In this document: piece by piece, positions 1 to 7,586 of the stretch | Layout: each line of letters opens with the position of its first letter | How positions within the stretch are numbered: position 1 is the first letter of the stretch | NCBI GenBank assembly: GCA_036661515.1 | Contig: JAVWYO010000012.1 | Span: forward strand, 1-31,561 | Source of the DNA: HGM05232 sp036661515 | GTDB lineage: Bacteria > Bacteroidota > Bacteroidia > Bacteroidales > Muribaculaceae | DNA length: 31,561 nucleotides | Direction: 5' to 3' | Notes under the pieces: model-generated | Seen by the model: only the letters and a program-made list of their open reading frames with translations | Told to the model about the DNA's origin: nothing | The model's database searches: none | Made by a program: the position numbers and the translations under genes

Positions 1-29
1 TTATGCTCTACCAACTGAGCTATTTTCGC
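1..29 (-). tRNA. tRNA-Gly, 5' part only, cut by the window edge
   Basis: The reverse complement of these bases is identical to the first 29 bases of the complete tRNA-Gly at 88-160: acceptor strand GCGAAAA, D stem GCTC/GAGC, and the start of the anticodon stem. The rest lies beyond the window. The anticodon is not visible, so glycine identity is inferred from the identity with the neighbour. It would be the second tRNA of a tandem pair read from the promoter at 209-240. Confidence 0.75.
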
Positions 30-87
30 ATAATTTGTTGTCCTACTCTTGTGAGTAATTCAACATCAAAAAAATCTAAGAACTAAG

Positions 88-160
88 AGCGAAAAACGGG
101 ACTCGAACCCGCGACCCTAACCTTGGCAAGGTTATGCTCTACCAACTGAGCTATTTTCGC
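88..160 (-). tRNA. tRNA-Gly (anticodon GCC)
   Basis: A 73-base cloverleaf folds by eye on the minus strand. The acceptor stem GCGAAAA/TTTTCGC is perfect. The D arm is GCTC-AGTTGGTA-GAGC, the anticodon arm TAACC-TTGCCAA-GGTTA (anticodon GCC), and the T arm CGGG-TTCGAGT-CCCG with the expected TTCGA. The discriminator base is T, as usual for bacterial tRNA-Gly. CCA is not encoded, so it must be added after transcription. A 58-base spacer separates it from the second copy at 1-29. Confidence 0.95.
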
Positions 161-208
161 ATTCAAAATATAGGCTAACGGTTGCTTTTATTGTCCCGTT
201 TGCTTTTG

Positions 209-240
209 CAAAGATAATACCTGTTTTTTAATTTTGCAAG
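209..240 (-). promoter_or_regulatory. Bacteroidota-type promoter for the tRNA-Gly pair
   Basis: On the minus strand a -7 box TATCTTTG (216-209) matches the known Bacteroides consensus TAnnTTTG. Exactly 20 bases upstream is CTTG (240-237), one base from the -33 consensus TTTG. Transcription would start near 202, about 40 bases before the mature 5' end of the tRNA at 160. Confidence 0.65.
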
Positions 241-280
241 TGCTATTTCTTAATTTAGTGCAATTATTATAAAGAGCTCG

Positions 281-874
281 TTATTTTATGAGGCTCATAA
301 ACTCTTGTCGTAAATTAATGTCATCAAAAGCTCCGCTATATTCCATTGTGGTTGTGGTAGTTTCTTGCTTCTCTACACCTCTCATTTTCATACAAAGGTG
401 TCCTGCTTCACAGATTACGATAACTCCCTTTGTTGATAAAACTTTTGCTAAAACATGACAAATTTCATGAGTTAGTCGTTCTTGAACTTGAAGTCGGCGT
501 GCATATACTTCGACAATACGAGCAAGTTTGCTAAGTCCTATCATGCTACCATCGGGTATATATCCAATAGATATTTTCCCAAAGAATGGTAAAATATGAT
601 GCTCACATAGCGAATAAAATTCTATATCTTTTACAATTATAATATTGGAGCCTGCATATTTAAACATTGCTTCTTTAGCAACGTCGTCGGCCGATTGTTG
701 ATAGCCTCTTGTGACTTCAACGAGAGCTTTAGCGGCTCGATAAGGTGTCTTGCGTAGCCCTTCTCTACTTGGGTCTTCGCCTATTAATTGTAATATGCTT
801 TTATAATGTCCTGCAATTTCTTGAATAAGTGTTTCGTCTTCTTTTGTCTTTAGCCTGCTATCGTCAATTGTCAT
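281..874 (-). CDS. folE: GTP cyclohydrolase I (FolE)
   Basis: Converts GTP to 7,8-dihydroneopterin triphosphate, the first step of folate synthesis and, in many bacteria, of 7-deazaguanine (preQ0) synthesis; cytoplasmic. The 197-residue length fits the family. Visible zinc ligands are Cys90 and His93 in the CEHHILPF motif and Cys161 in GHLCMKMRG. The substrate-binding region includes GLSKLARIVEVYARRLQVQE. The ATG overlaps the TGA of the upstream SPOR gene as ATGA, which suggests translational coupling and fixes the start. It is the last gene of the minus-strand run beginning at DUF1599. No clear terminator hairpin follows before the tRNA promoter. Confidence 0.97.
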   Translation of the reverse strand: MTIDDSRLKTKEDETLIQEIAGHYKSILQLIGEDPSREGLRKTPYRAAKALVEVTRGYQQSADDVAKEAMFKYAGSNIIIVKDIEFYSLCEHHILPFFGKISIGYIPDGSMIGLSKLARIVEVYARRLQVQERLTHEICHVLAKVLSTKGVIVICEAGHLCMKMRGVEKQETTTTTMEYSGAFDDINLRQEFMSLIK

Positions 875-1374
875 AATATTACGTTTACTCTATCTTGTAC
901 AATAATAATTTCACGAGCATAGCCAGGAAATTCTCTTTTTATTTGTTGCAATATTTCCATAGCCTCGCCATGAGTGCGGAAATCACCAACTCTTAATCTC
1001 CAGAATGGAGGCTTATAAGAGAGGTAAGTGCCTATTTGAGGGAAGCGTGAGATTATATTTCGTTCTTTTACTAATGCTTCGCTTTTAGCTGTGCGGTGGT
1101 TGTTATCCGAGAATACTTGCACGCGAAATCCCACAACCTTCTGCATTGTGCCTCCTGTCTTAGGTTTGCTGTCAGATGGCTCTGATTGTTTTGAGTCATG
1201 AGGCTTTAGCTTTTCAAGTAGCTCGTCGGGTAGGTATATGTTAACTTTATCTCCTGCTTCGCTTTTGATGTGATCAATAATTGTAGAGTCTTGTGATTCG
1301 ATGGCATTGGTCCTAAGCGAGAACCCACATAGAATAAATGCGATGATACTAATGTATGATAAATATTTCAGCAT
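871..1374 (-). CDS. secreted SPOR-domain protein
   Basis: A 167-residue protein with an N-terminal signal sequence (residues 1-24, hydrophobic core YISIIAFILCGF, likely cleavage after TNA). A low-complexity Ser/Asp/Pro/Lys linker occupies roughly 58-75. The C-terminal SPOR domain runs from about 78 to 165 (GFRVQVFS near its start, FWRLRVGDF near its middle). SPOR domains in general bind glycan strands stripped of stem peptides, often at division sites; the role here is inferred. It is translationally coupled to folE by an ATGA overlap. A terminator-like hairpin (1391-1431) lies between tpiA and this gene, so it may be partly uncoupled from upstream expression. Confidence 0.85.
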   Translation of the reverse strand: MLKYLSYISIIAFILCGFSLRTNAIESQDSTIIDHIKSEAGDKVNIYLPDELLEKLKPHDSKQSEPSDSKPKTGGTMQKVVGFRVQVFSDNNHRTAKSEALVKERNIISRFPQIGTYLSYKPPFWRLRVGDFRTHGEAMEILQQIKREFPGYAREIIIVQDRVNVIL

Positions 1375-1390
1375 AAGCTTGAGTCGTTAA

Positions 1391-1431
1391 AAATTAGGCT
1401 ACAAAAATAACAAGAATTATCTTTGTAGCCT
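1391..1431 (-). terminator. hairpin with U-run between tpiA and the SPOR gene (terminator or attenuator)
   Basis: Inverted repeat of 10 bp (1396-1405 with 1422-1431; AGGCTACAAA/TTTGTAGCCT) with a 16-base loop that can add four more pairs after one mismatch. On the minus strand it is followed by AATTTTTAACG. It sits 24 bases after the tpiA stop. The 3' arm on that strand also contains TATTTTTG (1409-1402), a match to the -7 consensus, so the same DNA could start transcripts of the SPOR-folE pair; I see no good -33 box for it. Confidence 0.5.
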
Positions 1432-1454
1432 TAGAAGTTGTAGTTAATTATCAA

Positions 1455-2210
1455 TTAAAAGGCTTCAACGATTCCCATGAATGACTTAGCATCGAGTGCT
1501 GCGCCACCAATAAGACCTCCATCAACGTTAGGTTTAGCAAAAAGAGCTTTAGCGTTTGATGGCTTACAGCTACCACCGTAAAGGATTGAAGTGTTTTCAG
1601 CTACTTTGTCGCCATATTTTGTAGCAACTAAGCTGCGGATATAAGCATGTATTTCTTCTGCTTGGTCGTCGCTTGCAGTTTTACCTGTACCAATAGCCCA
1701 AACAGGCTCGTAAGCAAGAATAATTTTACTGAAATCTTCAGCTGAAAGGTCGAAAAGAGAACCTTCGATTTGTGCTTTAACAACGTCGTGGTAGGTGCCG
1801 TTTTCTCTTTGTTCAAGGACTTCTCCAATACAGAAAATAGGAGTTAAGTTGTTTTCAAGAGCAAGAAGTGTCTTTTCTTTAAGTGTTTCAACTGTTTCTC
1901 CGTAATATTGACGGCGTTCTGAGTGTCCAAGTATTACATATTTAGCACCAGTAGAAGCTACCATAGGAGCAGAAACTTCGCCAGTGAAAGCGCCCGATTT
2001 GTGGTCGGCACAATTTTCAGCACCAAGACCAAGTTTATTGGTGTCGATAACAGCATTAACGGCTGTAAGATGAGTAAAAGGAACTGTGATTATTACATCA
2101 CAATTAGGTTTAGCACCCTTAAGTGCGTCATTTACTTCTTTTGCTAATTGTACACCTTCGGGAACGGTAGTGTTCATTTTCCAGTTACCAGCTACGATAT
2201 TCTTTCTCAT
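1455..2210 (-). CDS. tpiA: triosephosphate isomerase
   Basis: Interconverts dihydroxyacetone phosphate and glyceraldehyde 3-phosphate in glycolysis; cytoplasmic homodimeric TIM barrel. The 251-residue length is standard. Catalytic residues are visible: Lys11 in GNWKMN, His96 in ILGHSERR, and Glu168 in the signature AYEPVWAIGTG. The phosphate-binding YGGS and GGLIGGAAL segments are near the C-terminus. It sits 33 bases downstream of the DoxX gene on the same strand and is followed by a terminator-like hairpin. Its place inside a run of envelope and folate genes is odd for a glycolytic enzyme. Confidence 0.98.
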   Translation of the reverse strand: MRKNIVAGNWKMNTTVPEGVQLAKEVNDALKGAKPNCDVIITVPFTHLTAVNAVIDTNKLGLGAENCADHKSGAFTGEVSAPMVASTGAKYVILGHSERRQYYGETVETLKEKTLLALENNLTPIFCIGEVLEQRENGTYHDVVKAQIEGSLFDLSAEDFSKIILAYEPVWAIGTGKTASDDQAEEIHAYIRSLVATKYGDKVAENTSILYGGSCKPSNAKALFAKPNVDGGLIGGAALDAKSFMGIVEAF

Positions 2211-2243
2211 TTTGATATATTTTAAAAAGTTTCTTTATCTCTT

Positions 2244-3548
2244 TTAATTTTGTTGCAAATTTACGTCTTTATTTTGATTCTTTTTGCCAGTTGGTGCTTT
2301 AAATTTAATCACCTTGTGAGTTCTATTTATTAATAATAGGATAGTAAGAGAAATAATGTAAGCAATATTTATATATGTAAGCACTTTTCCATTGTCGGCT
2401 TTCTCAATGATTTGAGAAAATGTATTTGCTTCGCTTAGGAGGTGCTCACTTGATATTGATTGCAAAGATTGCTTCCATTCAATAATTCCATCTTTTACAT
2501 ATACTATTGCTGGATTGCCACGTGCAATAGCCTTTAGTTCGCTGTCATCTATAACATATAATTTATAAGATGCCATAGATAGGTCGTTCCATTCAGCAAT
2601 GGCGTTTTTAGAGGCTGAAGTTAAGCCAATTACATTGATTCCATAAGTCTTTGCAAAGTCACAAATCTCATTTATCATATATGTTGATGAAATATCTACT
2701 TCTTTAAGGTTGGGGAATAGCAAAATTATTTGTTCTCCTTCACTTGAAAGGACTTTGCTTGTAATGTCTTCGTCATTTTCAAAGATTGAGATACCTTCAA
2801 TTTTAGGAAGAGAATGAGATTTTATTTCTTTACGCTCAACAAAATTCCATGTCTCATCGGGTAAACTATCCATTGAAAAGTCCTTTTTTATTCCATCTTT
2901 TTCATAAACAAATAAATAATTATCGGAGTTTATCTCTTCTCCCAAAGTGGAGGCTATCTTAGTGCCAACTTTATATGGGCGGAAGTCGATAAGTGGTTGA
3001 TAAAAATATCCAATAAAGCATATTACCATTATATAAGAAAAAGTAAATAGACAAACGAGCCATTGGACTGATACGCCATAAATATTTTTAAGCCTTTTAT
3101 TATAGAAACACAAGTAAACGAGTGCTAATGTGATGAATATATTTTTTATGAATGTTGCCCAGTTAGAGATAACGATGGCATCGCCAAAGCACCCACAATC
3201 GTTTACATTATCTGTAATGCTAATGTAAAATGTGAGTGGTAGCATGACAAACATGACAATTAGTAGCAACATTGGTGCTATCTTGCGGTAGCAACCTAAT
3301 AGGACAAATACGCCAAAAATGAACTCAAAAATGGCAACGCTCATGGCCATAAACAAGAGGAATGGCTCAAAGTTTGAAAATCCAAAAGAGCTAATGTATT
3401 CTGCAAATTTGTAAATTGAACCCCATGGGTCAATTCCTTTAACAAAACCTGAGAATATGAATACGCTACCGATGAAAAGCCTAAGAATGGCTACTATCCA
3501 GCGACATCTTTTTTTGTTGAATTTATTTAGTTTCTGAAGAATCTCCAT
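2244..3548 (-). CDS. DoxX-like membrane protein of the BT_3928 type with a thioredoxin-like region
   Basis: A 434-residue inner-membrane protein. Residues about 18-150 hold four hydrophobic segments with DoxX/MauE features (FIFSGFVKGIDP near 31-41, then DCGCFGD at 117-123). A fifth segment lies at about 163-183. A long non-membrane stretch (about 186-390) looks thioredoxin-fold-like but has no CxxC. The last membrane helix is at about 393-415, followed by a basic tail. DoxX/MauE proteins are often linked to periplasmic redox chemistry; the CxC at 118/120 is the only obvious thiol pair. It matches what I recall of the Bacteroides BT_3928 family, also next to tpiA; this is from memory. The start codon lies inside the end of the DUF1599 gene (26-base overlap). 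Function unknown. Confidence 0.8.
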   Translation of the reverse strand: MEILQKLNKFNKKRCRWIVAILRLFIGSVFIFSGFVKGIDPWGSIYKFAEYISSFGFSNFEPFLLFMAMSVAIFEFIFGVFVLLGCYRKIAPMLLLIVMFVMLPLTFYISITDNVNDCGCFGDAIVISNWATFIKNIFITLALVYLCFYNKRLKNIYGVSVQWLVCLFTFSYIMVICFIGYFYQPLIDFRPYKVGTKIASTLGEEINSDNYLFVYEKDGIKKDFSMDSLPDETWNFVERKEIKSHSLPKIEGISIFENDEDITSKVLSSEGEQIILLFPNLKEVDISSTYMINEICDFAKTYGINVIGLTSASKNAIAEWNDLSMASYKLYVIDDSELKAIARGNPAIVYVKDGIIEWKQSLQSISSEHLLSEANTFSQIIEKADNGKVLTYINIAYIISLTILLLINRTHKVIKFKAPTGKKNQNKDVNLQQN

Positions 3549-4080
3549 AGTGTAGCTTAATCAAGCCAAATAATGAGTAGTTAATCATATCCATATAATT
3601 TGCATCAATCCCTTCAGATATTAGAGTTTTCCCGCTATTGTTTTCTATTTGTTTTGTTCTAAGAATTTTAGAAAGAATCATATCGGTGTATGAATTTATT
3701 CGCATGCTACGCCAAGCCTCATCATAATCATGATTTTTGGCATACATAAGCTCCTTTGTAGCACTCATGTGCTTGTCATATAGCTCAATGGCTTTTTGTG
3801 AGTCAATATCGACACTATCGGCAAATCCGAGCTTGAGTTGAATAAGTCCTATGATACCATAATTTACTATTGCAATAAATTCGGGCATAATACCTTCATT
3901 GACTTTTGCTTCGCCTAATATTTCGAGAGTTCTGATTCTCTTTGCCTTAATAAGAATTTGATCGGTTATTGACTGAGGACGCATAATGCGCCATGACGCG
4001 CAATAATCGTTCAATTTCAGGACGAATATTTCGCGACAAATATTTATAACATAATCAAACTGAGACCTTGTATCTTCCAT
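3523..4080 (-). CDS. DUF1599 protein with two tandem domain copies
   Basis: A 185-residue protein without signal peptide or membrane segment, so probably cytoplasmic. It contains two copies of the same domain: residues about 22-83 and 114-177. Each has a (N/H)DY-x(3)-W-R-x-MR motif, a (Y/I)TD-x-IL-x-K segment, and an ending of the form (I/M)(V/I)NY-x(2)-(I/F)GLI(Q/K)L. The shared Asp, Trp and Arg positions could form an active or binding site, but the function is not established. It leads a minus-strand run with DoxX, tpiA, SPOR and folE. A good promoter lies 25 bases upstream, and the 3' end overlaps the DoxX gene, suggesting coupled translation. Confidence 0.8.
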   Translation of the reverse strand: MEDTRSQFDYVINICREIFVLKLNDYCASWRIMRPQSITDQILIKAKRIRTLEILGEAKVNEGIMPEFIAIVNYGIIGLIQLKLGFADSVDIDSQKAIELYDKHMSATKELMYAKNHDYDEAWRSMRINSYTDMILSKILRTKQIENNSGKTLISEGIDANYMDMINYSLFGLIKLHYGDSSETK

Positions 4081-4104
4081 AAATCTAATTCTTTTATATA
4101 TTCA

Positions 4105-4136
4105 CAAAGTTAAGTATCTTTTCTATTCTACACAAG
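4105..4136 (-). promoter_or_regulatory. promoter of the DUF1599-DoxX-tpiA-SPOR-folE run
   Basis: On the minus strand the -7 box TAACTTTG (4112-4105) is a full match to TAnnTTTG, with CTTG (4136-4133) exactly 20 bases upstream. The predicted start near 4098 gives a leader of about 18 bases to the ATG at 4080. A second TATATTTG at 4158-4151 has no -33 partner. Confidence 0.6.
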
Positions 4137-4180
4137 ATTAGAGCGAAAAGCAAATATATAAATGTGGTAATACATTAAAA

Positions 4181-6166
4181 TTAGTTATTGGCTTTAAGTC
4201 TTGCAATTAGATTATCGCCGAGAGCTGTCTTTTTCTTTATATGGTCTACTACCATTTTGACAAAATTATCGTTCTCAAAATCGCCTCTTACTTGTTCAAA
4301 GTCGCTATCTTTTCGAGCAGCACATCCATCAAGTCCAAACCCTGTCTTTGCGATTAAAGAAAATTCCTTTTTTGCATCTTGATAAAGCATATTATCAATG
4401 CTCACAACACTTTCTTTCCAGAGTTCAACAATAGTGATTATATCGGTAGCCTTGATTTCTGTTATAGATTTGCCATACCAGTCTTTAAAGTTCTCAACTA
4501 CCCATGTCCATTCCATATCGTAGTAGTTGCGATGTTGGATTGCAAAAATCTGTTCTATCTCTTTGACTGAAGATATTTTCCCATTTTCTATATTGTCTAC
4601 TAATAGTGTTACCTCAGATTTTGGCATAATTAAGCCACTAATGTCGAGCCATTCTCCTGTTCCTTCATTAATAGTAGGAGTAAGTGCTTGATGAATATCG
4701 TTGTCATTATTGATATTTATACCTTCGAGCCGTTTTATAATAGAATTGCCCATAAACTTATTAATGGCTTTGCGATAATATTCTCTCCCTTTGCGCAGTG
4801 CATGAGGTTCAATAGTCATTGATTGATATGTGTATCTGTCGGCAGTTAACCCAGATGTTGATTCGAGAGTATCAAGTAACTTAATCCCTTGCATCATGCG
4901 TCCAATAGTGTAGGGACTTAGCAGATTGAAGTTTATTAAATCGAGATTATAATCATCTTTGCGTTTGTCACGTTTCGGCCATTTCTGGGCATCACGTATT
5001 GTGCCCACGCTCTTTAGGTTAACACCTGGTACGAGATATGAGCGTCCTTTATTTTCAATAAGGTAAGAGAATGGTAGGAGAGATGTGTCGGGGTGTGAAA
5101 CGTGTCGTCCCATGACGAGAGAGAATGCTCCAATCTTTGCTGGCCAAAGAATATAAGAGTCACTTGTCGTTTTAGACCCTCGTTCAACTACGCCTTGATG
5201 TATAGGTCCAAGTTTATACATGTGATTACTTTGGTTTGAACCACTTCCTGCATTTAGAAAAGAGAACATTCCTGCAATCAGAAGGCTTGACTTGTGCATG
5301 CTCACGGTATAGGGGCCAGCAAAAATTGCTGCTGCTTCACCATTTTCGCACGAGCAATTAGCAAAAAACATGGAATCGTGTGCCGAAAATAGATGCGATA
5401 TGTGGCACCCTTGTCCAATAAAAGAATGAAGTAGAACGACTCCATCTTCAATGTGTGCTCCACTGCATATAATAAAGTCTTTAGCCATTACATTGTGACC
5501 AATAAACACATTGTCTTTCTGTGAGCCGACGATTGTCCCATTTTCAAGATTGCTTGCACCTTCAATCAATGAATAGTCACCAATTTTGACGTTTGTTATT
5601 ACGCCTGTGTTTAAGATACGCGTATTTGTCCCTATTTCACCAAAATCAGAACAAATAGATAATGAATAATCTTGAATGAATGCTGATGCTTTTTCTATCA
5701 TCTTAGGACGATAACGATACATGGCAAGCATATAGGCCATGTGGGTAGAAAGATTGTCATAAATGGGCACTTCTCGTCCTCCCGATTCGTTGAGTACTGA
5801 TATTTTTACTCCATTTCCGAAGCTACTGTTTCCAATACATTCAATGCGACTTACATTTTCAATATAGGCATTATCACCAATCTTGTAATTGGCAATATGG
5901 TTTGCTACATTATTAATATATACATTGTTACCTATAATGCAGTTATGCAGTGACGCATTTTTAATTTCGGAATGGCGCACAATACCACAATCGAGAGTAA
6001 ACGATGTATAAAAGTTACCAAGTCTTATTTTGCCCGAAAATTGTACATTATTTATATATTGTGCATCAAAATCGTGTGCAACAATTATATTATTCCAATC
6101 GTCGGCATTACATTTATTGTGAATGAGATGCATTATCTCACTATCACGTAAATTTCTAAATTCCAT
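4181..6166 (-). CDS. DUF4954 family protein, left-handed beta-helix type
   Basis: A 661-residue soluble protein with no signal peptide. Residues about 25-390 carry many imperfect hexapeptide-like repeats of the kind that form left-handed beta-helices (examples: IGNNVYINNV, IGDYSLIEG, IGHNVMAKDF, IEDGVVLLHSFIGQG). The C-terminal 270 residues look mainly helical. Related folds are found in nucleotidyl- and acyl-transferases, but no catalytic motif is clear. I recognise it as the DUF4954 family seen in Bacteroidales; the biochemical role is unknown. It lies 41 bases downstream of hflX on the same strand and is probably co-transcribed. It is followed by the DUF1599 promoter. Confidence 0.8.
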   Translation of the reverse strand: MEFRNLRDSEIMHLIHNKCNADDWNNIIVAHDFDAQYINNVQFSGKIRLGNFYTSFTLDCGIVRHSEIKNASLHNCIIGNNVYINNVANHIANYKIGDNAYIENVSRIECIGNSSFGNGVKISVLNESGGREVPIYDNLSTHMAYMLAMYRYRPKMIEKASAFIQDYSLSICSDFGEIGTNTRILNTGVITNVKIGDYSLIEGASNLENGTIVGSQKDNVFIGHNVMAKDFIICSGAHIEDGVVLLHSFIGQGCHISHLFSAHDSMFFANCSCENGEAAAIFAGPYTVSMHKSSLLIAGMFSFLNAGSGSNQSNHMYKLGPIHQGVVERGSKTTSDSYILWPAKIGAFSLVMGRHVSHPDTSLLPFSYLIENKGRSYLVPGVNLKSVGTIRDAQKWPKRDKRKDDYNLDLINFNLLSPYTIGRMMQGIKLLDTLESTSGLTADRYTYQSMTIEPHALRKGREYYRKAINKFMGNSIIKRLEGININNDNDIHQALTPTINEGTGEWLDISGLIMPKSEVTLLVDNIENGKISSVKEIEQIFAIQHRNYYDMEWTWVVENFKDWYGKSITEIKATDIITIVELWKESVVSIDNMLYQDAKKEFSLIAKTGFGLDGCAARKDSDFEQVRGDFENDNFVKMVVDHIKKKTALGDNLIARLKANN

Positions 6167-6207
6167 ACTTAAATCTTTGGTTCTAAAACAAATAAAACAT
6201 AGTGTCG

Positions 6208-7434
6208 TTATTCCTCAGTTACTTCATCTTCATATTTTTGGAATAGAAAATCATTGTAAGGAAAACGTGCAGTGTGTATCTCTTTTGCCTTTTGGTAGAG
6301 CTTATTTTTTAATTCATCGATATTCAATTTCTCTTTTGCTGAAATGAAAATGCAATTATCATTCATTTTTGCCATCCATGTTGCTTTTAGCTCTTCAAGA
6401 GATATATTTTCGCGTGTACGAGGGGTTAAATCGTCTTCATCTTTTTGAACATAATTAAATGCGTCAACTTTGTTAAATACGAGAATGACATCTTTGTCGG
6501 TGGCATCGCACACCTCTTGAAGTGTACGATTGACTACATCAATTTGCTCTTGAAATTGCGGATGAGAAATATCCACAACGTGAACAAGAAGATCGGCATC
6601 ACGTACTTCGTCGAGCGTGCTTTTGAACGAGTCGACCAAGTGTGTTGGGAGTTTGCGTATAAATCCTACTGTGTCAGTTAGTAGAAAAGGTAAATTATCG
6701 ATAATAACTTTTCTAACTGTTGTGTCGAGGGTCGCAAATAGTTTGTTTTCAGCGAATACTTCACTTTTGCTTAATACGTTCATTAATGTTGACTTGCCAA
6801 CATTTGTATAACCCACTAAGGCTATGCGTGTGAGTTTACCTCTATTTTTTCGTTGAATTGTTTTTTGTTTATCAAGACTCTTCAACTCTTCTTTAAGCCG
6901 AGATATTTTATCAAGAATAATACGGCGGTCGGTCTCTATTTGTGTTTCACCAGGACCACGCATTCCTATACCACCGCGTTGTCGTTCAAGGTGAGTCCAC
7001 ATTCGAGTCAATCGAGGAAGTAGATATTGATATTGAGCGAGTTCTACTTGTGTCTTAGCGTTAGCGGTTTGCGCACGTTTGGCAAAAATATCAAGAATTA
7101 GGCTTGTCCTGTCGAGAATCTTTACTTTTAATTCACTCTCAATATTTGATATTTGTTTTGTCGTCAGGTCATCATCGAAAATAACAAGTCCTATTTCGTT
7201 GTCGTCAACATATTCTTTTATCTCTTGTAGCTTTCCTTTACCTACAAAAGTGCGAGGATTTGCGGTATCGCAACGCTGTAAAAATGTTTTTACAGGAATA
7301 GCACCAGCAGTCTCAGCAAGAAAAGAAAGTTCTTCGAGATATTCTTTTGATTTGGCTTCGTTTTGCGATGGCGTTATTAAGCCGATAAGGACTGTGTTCT
7401 CGGTTGTCTCTTCTGTTAATATATGATCAATCAT
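6208..7434 (-). CDS. hflX: GTPase HflX
   Basis: A ribosome-associated GTPase; family members split stalled or heat-damaged ribosomes. The 408 residues show the N-terminal HflX domain (about 15-195) with the signature GMRGPGETQIETDRR (157-171), then a G domain. Within the G domain are P-loop GYTNVGKS (208-215), G3 DTVGF (254-258), G4 NKVD (321-324) and G5 SAKE near 373. The coiled linker at about 172-195 is rich in Lys and Glu. The region upstream holds a strong terminator of the skp gene and an inverted repeat at 7472-7507, so the gene probably has its own promoter, although I could not find a convincing one. Confidence 0.96.
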   Translation of the reverse strand: MIDHILTEETTENTVLIGLITPSQNEAKSKEYLEELSFLAETAGAIPVKTFLQRCDTANPRTFVGKGKLQEIKEYVDDNEIGLVIFDDDLTTKQISNIESELKVKILDRTSLILDIFAKRAQTANAKTQVELAQYQYLLPRLTRMWTHLERQRGGIGMRGPGETQIETDRRIILDKISRLKEELKSLDKQKTIQRKNRGKLTRIALVGYTNVGKSTLMNVLSKSEVFAENKLFATLDTTVRKVIIDNLPFLLTDTVGFIRKLPTHLVDSFKSTLDEVRDADLLVHVVDISHPQFQEQIDVVNRTLQEVCDATDKDVILVFNKVDAFNYVQKDEDDLTPRTRENISLEELKATWMAKMNDNCIFISAKEKLNIDELKNKLYQKAKEIHTARFPYNDFLFQKYEDEVTEE

Positions 7435-7471
7435 TCTTGAAGTTCTATTATTTAAATTTCTTAATTATGAG

Positions 7472-7507
7472 TATAACAATAATCTATCCTAAAGAGTTAT
7501 TGTTATA
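7472..7507. repeat. 11-bp inverted repeat in the hflX leader
   Basis: TATAACAATAA (7472-7482) is matched by its exact reverse complement at 7497-7507 with a 14-base spacer. It lies 38 bases before the hflX start and downstream of the skp terminator, where an operator or a leader hairpin would be expected. No U-run follows on the minus strand, so a terminator is unlikely. Confidence 0.45.
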
Positions 7508-7527
7508 TGCAGTTACTATTGCTGAAT

Positions 7528-7562
7528 AAAAAAGTCGTAACAGATATTGATACTGTCACGAC
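7528..7562 (-). terminator. rho-independent terminator of the skp-like gene
   Basis: GTCGT-a-ACAG (7534-7543) pairs with CTGT-c-ACGAC (7553-7562) around a 9-base loop, with one internal mismatch. On the minus strand the stem is followed at once by six U (7533-7528). It begins 25 bases after the skp stop codon and separates that gene from hflX. Confidence 0.75.
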
Positions 7563-7586
7563 CTTATAAATATTTTATATAATCAA

